Shown here: piece by piece, positions 35,142 to 43,307 of the stretch
Layout: each line of letters begins with the position of its first letter
Numbering within the stretch: position 1 is the first letter of the stretch
Source of the DNA: Hydrogenophaga sp.
Lineage (GTDB): Bacteria; Pseudomonadota; Gammaproteobacteria; Burkholderiales; Burkholderiaceae_C
Assembly (NCBI RefSeq): GCF_026125785.1
Contig: NZ_JAHCKL010000025.1
Coordinates: 1-64,000 of the forward strand
Length of the DNA: 64,000 nucleotides
Direction: 5' to 3'
The notes under the pieces: generated by a model
The model's database searches: none
What the model was told of the DNA's origin: nothing
The model's input: only the letters and a program-made list of their open reading frames with translations
Made by a program: the position numbers and the translations under genes

Positions 35142-36112
35142 TTGAACAAGAGGGACAGGCTTCACCACCTGATCTCGCTCCTGCGCAAAAGAAGAAGCGT
35201 CACCCTGGCGTTTCTTCAAGAAGAAACAGGAGCGTCCAGAGCAACCTTGATGCGCGACCTCTCCTGGTTGCGAGACAAGTTGGGGCATCCGATTCATTGG
35301 GACAGCGGATGCCAAGCCTATCGCTGGAGACCTGCAACGGGGGACCACGATGCTCCCCAAGAGCTGGCCGGGCTTTGGTTCAAGCCCAGCGAGGTTCTGG
35401 CACTTCTTACGCTGCAATCTTTGATCAGGGATGTGCAGCCTGGTGACTTTCTGCACCAGCAGCTCGAACCCCTTGAGCAGAGGTTGCAGCTCATTCTTCG
35501 CAACGAAGGTGTGCCGGATGCATCCGAGCAATTGATCAGGCGTGTACGCATCATCGGCATGGGGAAACGTGCTGTTCATCCGGCAAGCTTTGAGGCCGTT
35601 GGTGCAGCGCTGGTGGGGAGAAAGCGGCTGATCTTCAGGTATCTGGCGAGAGGTTCGGGTCGCCAAAGCCTGCGCACAGTCTCACCCCAGCGGCTGGTTT
35701 ACTACCGCAGCAACTGGCTGTTGGATGCGTGGTGCCATCAGCGCGACGAGTTGCGCAGCTTCAGTGTCGACAACATCAGCCAGCCACGCATCGAAGCCGC
35801 GCCGGCCATTGACGTGCCCGAGGACGAGCTGGACCTGACGCTGGGGAGTGGGTACGGAATTTTTAGCGGCAAGGAGGTGCAGTGGGCCACGCTGCGCTTC
35901 ACTCCCGAGCGTGCGCGCTGGGTCGCGGCTGAGCAGTGGCACCCGGCGCAGAAGGGCGAGTGGGACAGCGAAGGCCACTGGCTGCTGCAGATCCCCTACA
36001 GCGACGACCGCGAGTTGGTGATGGACATCCTGCGGCAGACACTCGCCCAAGCCGCCGCGTTGCTGAGCACTCGTCAAAAAACTTGCATCCATGCCTTTCG
36101 TGCATGGCATAA
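35142..36112 (+). CDS. WYL-domain transcriptional regulator, probable C-terminal frameshift
   Basis: A WYL-family regulator with an N-terminal DeoR-like winged helix (RLHHLISLLRKRRSV, then ETGASRATLMRDLSWLRDKLG) and a WYL ligand-binding domain (RLIFRYLARGSGRQSLRTVSP and LVYYRSNWLLDAWC). The C-terminal WCX-like domain starts near residue 240. It starts at TTG 35142, 5 bases after GGGAGGG. In frame, the reading continues to 36581 and becomes Gly-rich antisense of the EVE gene. Shifting frame near 36033 instead gives a GADTRPSRRVAEHSS-type ending that stops at 36112 and matches the family length of about 320 residues. WYL proteins often control phage-defence or DNA-damage genes. Confidence 0.7.
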
Positions 36113-36137
36113 CCCAACCCACTGTGCGTCCCCACCG

Positions 36138-36641
36138 CTATCCACCCATCAACTTCCGCCCAATCACCTCCCACTCCTCCGCACTCACCGGCGTGATGGA
36201 CAACCGGTTTCCGCGCTTGAGCACCACCATGTCTTTCAGCTCCGGTGTGTCGCGCAGTTCGAGCAGGCCCATGAGCCTGGTTTTCTGGAGGGCCTGCACG
36301 TCCAGCAGCAGCCAGCGTGGGGCATCGGGCTTGGAGGCGGGGTCGTGGTAGGGGGACTGGGGGTCGAACTGGGTGGGGTCGGGGCGGGTGCCGGAGGCTA
36401 TGCGGGCTATGCCGGCGATGCCGGGTTCGGGGCAACTGGAGTGGTAGAAGAGCACGCCGTCGCCGAGGCGCATGGCGTCGCGCATGAAGTTGCGGGCCTG
36501 GTAGTTGCGTACGCCGGTCCAGGGCACGGTGGCGTTGGGGGCGGCCAGCGCGTCGTCGATGGAGCATTCGTCGGGCTCTGATTTCATCAGCCAGTACTGC
36601 GGTGGGTGCTGTTGCTGCTGCAGCTGCTGTTTCCGAGGCAT
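36138..36641 (-). CDS. EVE-domain protein (YTH-like fold)
   Basis: A 167-residue EVE-domain protein. EVE domains resemble YTH and ASCH/PUA folds and bind modified bases in DNA or RNA. The canonical stretches are YWLMKSEPDECSIDDAL, WTGVRNYQARNFMRD, LGDGVLFYHSSCPEPGIAGIARI, and WLLLDVQALQKTRLMGLLELR. ATG 36641 is preferred because AGGAGAACC precedes it. The first ~12 residues are Gln-rich (KQQLQQQQ), like the NYN protein nearby. Its stop is 25 bp from the proposed WYL stop, and the Fic gene lies just upstream on the same strand. Confidence 0.92.
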   Translation of the reverse strand: MPRKQQLQQQQHPPQYWLMKSEPDECSIDDALAAPNATVPWTGVRNYQARNFMRDAMRLGDGVLFYHSSCPEPGIAGIARIASGTRPDPTQFDPQSPYHDPASKPDAPRWLLLDVQALQKTRLMGLLELRDTPELKDMVVLKRGNRLSITPVSAEEWEVIGRKLMGG

Positions 36642-36681
36642 GCGGTTCTCCTGGTTTCTCGCGGGCGGCCGGGCGGCGTGT

Positions 36682-37911
36682 TCAGTATGGCTGTGCTTCA
36701 GCTTCTGGCCACAACCTGGGGAAGTAGAAGCGCAGTGCATGCTGGGGCACGCCCAGCCGCAGTTTGCCGTGGGGCGAGTCGGATTCGAGCAGGCCGCGTT
36801 TGAGTAGGGCGCTTACCTGGGCGCTGGCCAGGCGCTCGCCCATGCCCAGCATGGCTTTGAAGTCGGCGCGCTCCAGTTCGCCCTGTGTGGCAAAAAGGTA
36901 GTGCAGGGCGCGCAGCGCCTCGGTGCGCACGCCCTGGCGCACCACCTGTTCTTCGTAGGTGAGGCAGGCCGCCATGCGGTTTTTCATGCCGTCGAGCGCG
37001 AGCGCTTCGGTCATGAAGCGGACCTGGTCTTGGCAGGTGACCAGCACGTAGGCTACCCATTGCTCCAGGCCGCGTTCGGTGAGGTTGCCCCGGCCGTCCA
37101 GGTCGCCGGCACGCGGTTCGTCGGCGGCGGCGAGGAGGGCGTCATACCGCTCCTGGCTGCGTGCGAAGCCGCGCAAGGGTGACCACAGGCCGTTGGTGAG
37201 CCCGAGGTGGCCCAGTACCAGGTGGCTGTGCAGCCGGGCTACGCGGCCGTTGCCGTCTCGAAAAGGGTGGATCCAGGCCAGGCGGTGATGCGCGGCGGCC
37301 ATGGCGAGCACTTGCAATTCGCCGCGCCGCACGGCGCCATACACCTCGGACCAGCGGCGCAGGAAGGCCCCCAGGTGTTCGGCCGCGGGCGCCGCGTGCC
37401 GGCCAACGCTCACCTGCCGCTGGCGCAACGCGCCAGGTTGCAGGTGCTCCGGGGGATCGGTGTCGGGAATGCGCAGGTCGTCTGCGGGCAGGCGGGCAAA
37501 GAGGTCCTGGTGAATGTCTTGCACGGTCTGGGGGGCCCAGACCTGGGCCGTGTCCCAGGATGGCCAGAGTTCTTCCAGCCGGGCTTCGGTGGCCATGTGG
37601 GCCAGCGCCAGCCGCTGGCGGCGGGCTTTGTCGGCGTCTCGGGCATAGTCGTTGCGCAGGGCCTGTTCAATTTCCAGCGGCAGGGTGTGCTGGCCTTCGA
37701 TCTTGTTGGAGTAGTAGGAGTTCATGGCCCGCAGCAGCCGGCGCAGGCCTGCCAGGGCGCCGGGTTGGCACAGGCCGGCCAGGCGGTCGGCCTGGCGGAT
37801 CAGGTCGCTGGCCTGCTCCAGAAGAGGGCCCTGGCGGTGTAGGCCCGGCAGCAGCAGATCCATCTGCGAAGGGTCGTCGTAGAGCTGAAATTTTTGCGAC
37901 TTTGAATCCAT
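36682..37911 (-). CDS. Fic-family AMP transferase (class II)
   Basis: A 409-residue Fic protein that would attach AMP (or another nucleotide) to a target hydroxyl. The active-site motif HPFRDGNGR is intact at residues 215-223. The self-inhibitory helix motif SNKIEG ((S/T)xxxE(G/N)) lies N-terminal to the Fic core at 68-73, which makes it class II and self-regulated. The N-terminus has a Fic/DOC-associated region and the C-terminus a winged-helix-like part (ADFKAMLGMGERLASAQVSALLKRGLLE). It lies 40 bp upstream of the EVE gene on the same strand. The target is unknown, and no separate antitoxin is seen, as expected for this class. Confidence 0.92.
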   Translation of the reverse strand: MDSKSQKFQLYDDPSQMDLLLPGLHRQGPLLEQASDLIRQADRLAGLCQPGALAGLRRLLRAMNSYYSNKIEGQHTLPLEIEQALRNDYARDADKARRQRLALAHMATEARLEELWPSWDTAQVWAPQTVQDIHQDLFARLPADDLRIPDTDPPEHLQPGALRQRQVSVGRHAAPAAEHLGAFLRRWSEVYGAVRRGELQVLAMAAAHHRLAWIHPFRDGNGRVARLHSHLVLGHLGLTNGLWSPLRGFARSQERYDALLAAADEPRAGDLDGRGNLTERGLEQWVAYVLVTCQDQVRFMTEALALDGMKNRMAACLTYEEQVVRQGVRTEALRALHYLFATQGELERADFKAMLGMGERLASAQVSALLKRGLLESDSPHGKLRLGVPQHALRFYFPRLWPEAEAQPY

Positions 37912-38020
37912 GGCTAACTATATGTCAGACATGGATTTTTTTGAAATTCTTCGCAATTTTCTGCGACTTTGTCTGCCGCTTCCTGTGCGGCGTTCCGTGT
38001 GGCCTGGAACCGCATCCCCC

Positions 38021-39319
38021 TCAATGCAGCTTCACCAGCGGCGTGGCGCGTTTCACTAGGAAGCGTGCCACCGCGAGCACGCCGGTGCGCAGGGTGCCCA
38101 GCACGGCCTGGTGGTGCATCAGGTGCAGGCTGACGTACATGGTGCGGGCGAGCATGCCTTGCACGTACCAGGTGGAACGGAAGAGGTTGCCCATGAGGTT
38201 GCCCACGGATGTCTGGGTGCCCACGGAGACGAGCGAGCCGTGGTCTTTGTAGACGTAGCCGTGGCGCGGGGCGGGGCGGTCCATGGCCAGGCGCAGCAGG
38301 GCGCCGTGCAGGTAGCTGGCCTGCTGGTGCGCGGCCTGGGCGCGCGGGGGCACCCAGCCGCCGCTGGCGGTGGGGCAGGCGGCGCAGTCGCCCAGGGCGT
38401 GGATGTGTGGCTGGCCTTTGACGAGCAGGCGGTCGTCCACCTCCAGTTGGCCGGCGCGGTTGGTGGGCAGGCCGAGTGTGGCCAGCATGTCGGGGGCCTT
38501 GATGCCGGCGGCCCAGACCACGAGGTCGGCGGGGAAGGCGCGGCCGGTGGCGTCTTCCACCTGGGTGGGGGTGATGCGGGCCACGCGGCAGTCGGTTTCT
38601 ATGGCCACGTGCCGCTCCTTGAGCAGGGCGGCGGCGGCGGTGGAGACTTTTTCGGGCAGCGGTGCCAGGATGCGCGCGGCGCCTTCCAGCAGGGTGATCT
38701 GCACGTCGCGCTGCGGGTCCAGCCGTCGAAAGCCGTAGCGCGAGTGCACCACGCTGGCTTCGCGCAGTTCGGCGGCCAGTTCCACGCCGGTGGCGCCGCC
38801 GCCGATGATGACGACGCGCACCTGGCCTTCGCCGCCGGCGCTCTTGCGCAGTTCAGCGGCGGTGAGCAGCTTGAGCATGCGCAGGCGGAAGTGCTCGGCG
38901 TCGGCCGGTCGGTTGAGCGAGAGCGTGTGTTCGGCGGCGCCGGGCACGTTGTAGTGGTTGGCGGTGCTGCCCACGGCGATCACGAGTTCGTCAAAGGGCA
39001 GGGTGCGCGCGGGGATGAGTTCTTCGCCGTTTTCGTCGTGCACGGGCGCCACCTGCAGGGTGCGCGCCTGGGCGTCCAGGCCGGTCATGGCACCCAGGCA
39101 GAAGGTGAAGCGGTTGTCGTGCGCCAGCATTTCGTACGACAGGCCTTCCTGGTGGATGTCCAGCGTGCCGGCGGCCACCTCGTGCAGGGAGGGTTTCCAG
39201 ATGTGGAAGAGCTGCTGGTCGACCAGGGTGACCTGTTCGGCGCCGAGTTCGCGCCCGAGTTTGCAGGCCAGTTCCAGGCCGCCTGCGCCGCCGCCAACGA
39301 TCACGATGCGTAGTTTCAT
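38021..39319 (-). CDS. NDH-2-like FAD-dependent NAD(P)H:quinone oxidoreductase
   Basis: A 432-residue pyridine nucleotide-disulfide-oxidoreductase-fold protein of the type II NADH dehydrogenase group, feeding electrons from NADH to quinone without proton pumping. The FAD loop is IVIVGGGAGGLELACKLG at the N-terminus, the NAD loop VVIIGGGATGVELAAELREA lies near residue 170, and the second FAD motif is HIHALGDCAACPT near 300. HIWKPSLHEVAAGTLD is also typical. The C-terminus is amphipathic and hydrophobic, which suits membrane attachment. ATG 39319 begins the conserved fold. It stands alone among its neighbours. Confidence 0.88.
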   Translation of the reverse strand: MKLRIVIVGGGAGGLELACKLGRELGAEQVTLVDQQLFHIWKPSLHEVAAGTLDIHQEGLSYEMLAHDNRFTFCLGAMTGLDAQARTLQVAPVHDENGEELIPARTLPFDELVIAVGSTANHYNVPGAAEHTLSLNRPADAEHFRLRMLKLLTAAELRKSAGGEGQVRVVIIGGGATGVELAAELREASVVHSRYGFRRLDPQRDVQITLLEGAARILAPLPEKVSTAAAALLKERHVAIETDCRVARITPTQVEDATGRAFPADLVVWAAGIKAPDMLATLGLPTNRAGQLEVDDRLLVKGQPHIHALGDCAACPTASGGWVPPRAQAAHQQASYLHGALLRLAMDRPAPRHGYVYKDHGSLVSVGTQTSVGNLMGNLFRSTWYVQGMLARTMYVSLHLMHHQAVLGTLRTGVLAVARFLVKRATPLVKLH

Positions 39320-39365
39320 GGGCTGTTGTCCGTCTTGCCTGCATGCCAAGGGTGCAGGACGGACT

Positions 39366-40193
39366 TTACCCCGCGTGTGGTGCGCGTCCGGTGACGATGA
39401 CGAACTCTGCCGGTACGGCGTAGCGTGGGCCGCTGCGCCAGGGCGCGAGGGCTTGCAGGTAGCGGCTGCTGGCGCGTTCGCGGGCGGCCGCGTCCATGCG
39501 GGCCCAGGCCAGCGCAACGGGGCCGCCGGCAAAGGCGGCCTGGCAGGCTTCTTCGCCGTTGGCGTAACGCAGGGTGGCGCGCATGCGGTAGGCCTGCACG
39601 CCGGTGAGGCCGGCCTGGGTGCACAGGCGCGCCAAGGTGTCGGCCTGGCCAAGGCGGAAGAACAGCGGGCAGACTTCGCTGGCCACTTCGTCGTCGACGA
39701 TGGGGAACAGGGCGGCCCAGGCGCAGTGCGCGCGCTCGCCCCAGACGGCGAAGCCGGCGCGCCCCCCCGGGCGCAGCACGCGGACGGCTTCTTGCAGGGC
39801 GCGTTCGGGTTCGGGCAGGTACATCAGGCCGAAGGCGCAGAGCACGGCGTCGAAGCTGGCCGCGTCCAGCGCCAGTTGTTCGGCGTCCATGCGCAGCAGG
39901 TGCAGGTGGGTCAGTTGCCGGGCCTGCGCGCGCTGCTGCGCGGCCTGCACCATGCGCTCGGAGATGTCGATGCCCAGCACGTGGCCGCCGGGGCCCACGG
40001 CGCGGGCGGCCTGCAGGGCCATCAGGCCGGTGCCGCAGGCCACGTCCAGCACGTGTTCACCGTGTGCCGGCGCCAGGCGCGCCAGCAGTTCGGCCTGCGG
40101 CGCGGCCAGTTGCGCCTGCCACAGGGTTTCGTAGCTGTCGGCGGCCAGGTCCCAGCCGTAGCGTTGCACGCGCCGTTGCAGGCGGGCGTCCAT
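39366..40193 (-). CDS. SAM-dependent class I methyltransferase (UbiE/Methyltransf_11 type)
   Basis: A 275-residue class I methyltransferase. The SAM-binding motif I is VLDVACGTGLMALQAAR near residue 48, followed by LGIDISERMVQAAQQRA, RMDAEQLALDAASFDAVLCAFGLMYLPEPERAL and EAVRVLRPGGRAGFAVWG. The C-terminal half has no recognisable substrate signature. A second methyltransferase precedes it by 14 bp on the same strand, and the two proteins share the motif order, so they probably arose by duplication and are coexpressed. The methyl acceptor is unknown. It could be a small molecule such as a quinone or lipid. Confidence 0.85.
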   Translation of the reverse strand: MDARLQRRVQRYGWDLAADSYETLWQAQLAAPQAELLARLAPAHGEHVLDVACGTGLMALQAARAVGPGGHVLGIDISERMVQAAQQRAQARQLTHLHLLRMDAEQLALDAASFDAVLCAFGLMYLPEPERALQEAVRVLRPGGRAGFAVWGERAHCAWAALFPIVDDEVASEVCPLFFRLGQADTLARLCTQAGLTGVQAYRMRATLRYANGEEACQAAFAGGPVALAWARMDAAARERASSRYLQALAPWRSGPRYAVPAEFVIVTGRAPHAG

Positions 40194-40207
40194 GCGGGGC
40201 TCCAGGG

Positions 40208-41026
40208 TCAGCGGCGGGTGATGACGACTTCCAGGTACTCGCTGGGCACCACCAGGGAGGCGGTGCCGGCGGTGTTGAGGCGTTCCAGCAGTTCGGTGAG
40301 GTCGTGCTCCAGTGCCTGGGCCTTGTCGGTGGGCAGGGCGGCAAAGGCCTTGTGCACGGGGCCGTACCAGGTGCGGAAGATGTCGATGAAGTGCGCGGCC
40401 GAGCGGTAGCGGAAGTTGAAGATGCGCGGCGTGGCGTCGATGCGGGCGGCGGTGTCGCCAAAGAGTTTCTGCAGGTGGGCTTCCACTCCCCAGAGCGACG
40501 GGGGCTGCAGGCCGGCGGGCGGCGGCAGGTGGCGCCCCAGGGTCTTGAACAACTGGCCGATGAAGCCCTCGGGCGTCCAGTTGGCCATGCCGATGCGTCC
40601 GCCGGGGCGGCACACACGGGCCATCTCGGCGGCCGAGCGCGGCTGGTCGGGCGCGAACATCACGCCGAAGGTGGAGAGCACGGCGTCGAAGCTGGCATCC
40701 TGGAAGGGCAGTTCCTCCACGTCGGCTTCCTGGAAGCGCACGTTGCCGTCCAGGCGTTCGGCTTTCGCGCGTTCGGCGCCGCGTGCGAGCAGGCTGCCCA
40801 CGTAGTCGGTGGAGGTGACCTGGCAGCCGCGCCGCGCGGCGGCCAGGGTGGCGTTGCCGTTGCCGGCGGCCACGTCGAGCACGCGCTCGTCCCAGCACAG
40901 GTCGCAGGCTTCGGCCAGCGACTCGCCGACGATTTGCAGGGTGGTGCCGATGACGGCGTAATCGCCGCTGGCCCAGGCGATCTGCTGGCGGGACTTGATG
41001 GCGACGAGGTCGTGGTTGGCGTTCAT
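40208..41026 (-). CDS. SAM-dependent class I methyltransferase
   Basis: A 272-residue class I methyltransferase. Motifs are RVLDVAAGNGNATLAAARRG near residue 47, STDYVGSLLARGAERA, QEADVEELPFQDASFDAVLSTFGVMFAPDQPRSA and MARVCRPGGRIGMANWTPEGF. It starts at ATG 41026 after a GGAGACC site and is the first of a two-gene methyltransferase operon. This AGNGN version of motif I is common in uncharacterised methyltransferases of proteobacteria. The substrate cannot be predicted. Confidence 0.85.
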   Translation of the reverse strand: MNANHDLVAIKSRQQIAWASGDYAVIGTTLQIVGESLAEACDLCWDERVLDVAAGNGNATLAAARRGCQVTSTDYVGSLLARGAERAKAERLDGNVRFQEADVEELPFQDASFDAVLSTFGVMFAPDQPRSAAEMARVCRPGGRIGMANWTPEGFIGQLFKTLGRHLPPPAGLQPPSLWGVEAHLQKLFGDTAARIDATPRIFNFRYRSAAHFIDIFRTWYGPVHKAFAALPTDKAQALEHDLTELLERLNTAGTASLVVPSEYLEVVITRR

Positions 41027-41277
41027 GTGGGGTCTCCTGAAAGGTGGTTGATGGGGGCCGGAGCGGGCTGCGGCCGGCCTGTTGCGCAGTGGACCCCGCA
41101 GGCCCCCGGCCTGTCCTGCCCGCGCGGCGCCCGTGCCTGCCCCAGCGTCCGGCGTGGGGGCCGCGCGTGGCGCGGGCTGCCTGGGCGTCCTGAAATGCTG
41201 ACCGCGCGTCTGGAGGCGTGCCGAGGCGCGGTGGGCGCTTCCATAATGCTTCGCGCCCCTCGTGCAAGGAGACCACC

Positions 41278-41808
41278 GTGACGCCCCATGACGCCATTGC
41301 AGCCGCCCTCGAACGTGTGCAGTCTGTGCTGCGGCGCAAGCCCGAGGTGGGTCTGCACGACGATGCGCCCGCCACCGCCCGCTGGCAGGGCGGCACGCGC
41401 ATGACGGTGCACCACGCCAATGGCACCGCGCTGCCGACCGACATGCCCGCGGAACTGGGCGGCACGGGTGACCAGGTGACGCCAGGCTGGTTGTTTCGCG
41501 CGGGCCTGTCGTCCTGCGCGGCCACGTCCATCCTGCTGCAGGCGGTGCAGAGTGGCGTGGCCCTCACGCGGCTGGAGGTGCGGGCCACCAGCCGCTCCGA
41601 CACACGCGGCCTGCTCGGCATGGCGGACGCGGACGGCCAGCCGGTGCCGGCCGGCCCTTGCGGCGTAACGCTGGAGGTGAGCTTGGCGGCAGACGGGGGT
41701 GTGCCGCCCGAGCGCCTGCGCGCGCTGGTGCACGGGGCGCTGGGCCATTCGCCCGTGCCGTGCGCGGTGCGCGTGGCCACGCCGATGGACCTGCGCATAG
41801 AGGCCTGA
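41278..41808 (+). CDS. OsmC-family protein
   Basis: A 176-residue OsmC-like protein. Members with paired cysteines reduce organic hydroperoxides. One active-site Cys is seen in FRAGLSSCAATSILLQ near residue 80. A second conserved Cys appears in PVPCAVRVATPMDL near the C-terminus, so the redox pair is probably complete. The start is a GTG at 41278, 4 bases after AAGGAGACC. An upstream in-frame ATG would add 20 unconserved residues. It is followed 13 bp later by a cupin-AraC regulator, which may control it in response to oxidants or a substrate. Confidence 0.82.
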   Translation: MTPHDAIAAALERVQSVLRRKPEVGLHDDAPATARWQGGTRMTVHHANGTALPTDMPAELGGTGDQVTPGWLFRAGLSSCAATSILLQAVQSGVALTRLEVRATSRSDTRGLLGMADADGQPVPAGPCGVTLEVSLAADGGVPPERLRALVHGALGHSPVPCAVRVATPMDLRIEA

Positions 41809-41821
41809 GCGGACCGCCGCC

Positions 41822-42811
41822 ATGGATGCGCTGTCCCAGACCCTGCGCGTGGTGCAACTGGTGGGGGCCATCTTCATCCAGGGGCGCTTCACCGCGCCCT
41901 GGTGCTACCAGTCGCCACGCGCCGACGACGCGGCCCCGCTGCTGGAGCCTGGCGCGGAGCGCGTGGTGATCTTTCACCTCATCACCGAGGGCGAGTGCGT
42001 GGTGGAGCTGGATGGCCAGCCGCCGTTGCGCCTGGTGGCGGGCGACGTGGTGGTGTTTCCGCACGGCGACGCGCACCGCATGGCGTCCGAGGCCGGCATG
42101 GCGCCTGCGGCTCCCACGGCGTTGGCGCAGTTGCTGCAGCGCCGCCCGCGCCAGATCAGCTACGGCGGCGGTGGCGCCACCACGCGGCTGCTGTGCGGCT
42201 ACCTGGCCTGCGAGGCCCGGCTGGCGCGCATGCTGCTCACCGGCCTGCCGCCGGTGCTGCGCGTGAATGTGCGCGGGGCCGAAGCCGGCATCTGGCTGGA
42301 GGCTTCGGTGCGCTATGCGCTGGCCGAGGCGCGCTCACCCAGGCCCGGCGGCGAGGGTGTGCTGTCCAAGCTGTCCGAGGTGCTGTTCATCGAGGTGCTG
42401 CGGCTCTACATCAATGGCCAGAGCGAGGGCCGCACCGGCTGGCTGGCGGGCGTGGGCGACCGCATCGTGGGGGCGGCGCTCAACGCGCTGCACCAGCGGC
42501 CCGCACACGCCTGGACGCTGGAAGAGCTGGCCCGTGTGGCAGGCACGTCCCGCTCGGTGCTGGCCGAGCGCTTCCAGCATCTGGTGGGCAGTTCGCCCAT
42601 CCAGTACCTCACGCAATGGCGCATGGTGCTGGCGGCCAATCTGCTGTGCCGCAGCAAGGCGCCGCTGGCGCGCATAGCCGAAGACGTGGGTTACCAGACC
42701 GACACCGCTTTCATCCGCGCCTTCTGGCGCGAGTACGGCGTGCCGCCCGCCACCTGGCGGCGCAGCCGCGCGGCCGCGCAGGCCAAGGCGCTGGTCCACA
42801 ATGGCCCCTGA
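41822..42811 (+). CDS. AraC-family regulator with N-terminal cupin domain
   Basis: A 329-residue AraC/XylS regulator. The N-terminal cupin (about residues 1-200) has RFTAPWCYQSPRADD, HLITEGECVVELDGQPPLRLVAGDVVVFPHGDAH and LLCGYLACEARLARMLLTGLPPVLRVN. The C-terminal double helix-turn-helix has ALHQRPAHAWTLEELARVAGTSRSVLAERF and the signature IQYLTQWRMVLAANLL to AEDVGYQTDTAFIRAFWREYG. It follows the OsmC gene by 13 bp and precedes the cytosine-deaminase-like gene by 40 bp. Regulators of this type often control a neighbouring oxidoreductase or hydrolase. Confidence 0.9.
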   Translation: MDALSQTLRVVQLVGAIFIQGRFTAPWCYQSPRADDAAPLLEPGAERVVIFHLITEGECVVELDGQPPLRLVAGDVVVFPHGDAHRMASEAGMAPAAPTALAQLLQRRPRQISYGGGGATTRLLCGYLACEARLARMLLTGLPPVLRVNVRGAEAGIWLEASVRYALAEARSPRPGGEGVLSKLSEVLFIEVLRLYINGQSEGRTGWLAGVGDRIVGAALNALHQRPAHAWTLEELARVAGTSRSVLAERFQHLVGSSPIQYLTQWRMVLAANLLCRSKAPLARIAEDVGYQTDTAFIRAFWREYGVPPATWRRSRAAAQAKALVHNGP

Positions 42812-42851
42812 AGTCGCCACCGCCGGTGGCGCCACGCAGCGAAGGAACCCC

Positions 42852-43292
42852 ATGGACCCGTTCATGCAAGCCGCCATCGACGAAGCCCGCCTCGGCCGCG
42901 AGGAAGGGGGCATCCCCATCGGCTCGGTCATCGTGCACCAGGGCCGCATCATCGGGCGCGGGCACAACCGGCGCGTGCAGCAAGGCAGTGCCATCCTGCA
43001 TGGCGAGATGGACGCCTTCGAGAACGCCGGACGCCAGAGCGCGCAGGTCTACAAGGAGTCGGTGATCTACACCACGCTCTCGCCGTGCCCCATGTGCAGC
43101 GGCGCCATTGCGCTTTACGGCATTCCCAGGGTGGTGGTGGGCGAGAACCAGACCTTCATGGGCGAAGAGGACTGGCTGCGCAGCCGCGGTGTGGAGGTGG
43201 AGGTGCTGCAGGACGCCACCTGCGTGGCCCTGATGCGCGACTTCATCGCCGCCGAGCCGGCGCTGTGGAACGAGGATATCGGCGAGCCTTGA
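42852..43292 (+). CDS. Fungal-type cytosine deaminase (zinc nucleoside/base deaminase)
   Basis: A 146-residue zinc deaminase of the CDA fold. Zinc ligands are His50 in HGE (with Glu52 as the proton shuttle) and Cys79/Cys82 in SPCPMC. Along its length it resembles yeast cytosine deaminase Fcy1 rather than bacterial CodA (an amidohydrolase) or TadA: HGEMDAFENAGR, IYTTLSPCPMCSGAIALYGIPRVVVGEN and the ending ALWNEDIGEP all have direct Fcy1 counterparts. It would convert cytosine to uracil in salvage, although other bases such as isoguanine or creatinine-like rings are possible. It lies 40 bp after the AraC-type regulator on the same strand. Confidence 0.85.
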   Translation: MDPFMQAAIDEARLGREEGGIPIGSVIVHQGRIIGRGHNRRVQQGSAILHGEMDAFENAGRQSAQVYKESVIYTTLSPCPMCSGAIALYGIPRVVVGENQTFMGEEDWLRSRGVEVEVLQDATCVALMRDFIAAEPALWNEDIGEP

Positions 43293-43307
43293 ACGGACTG
43301 GGCCTGT

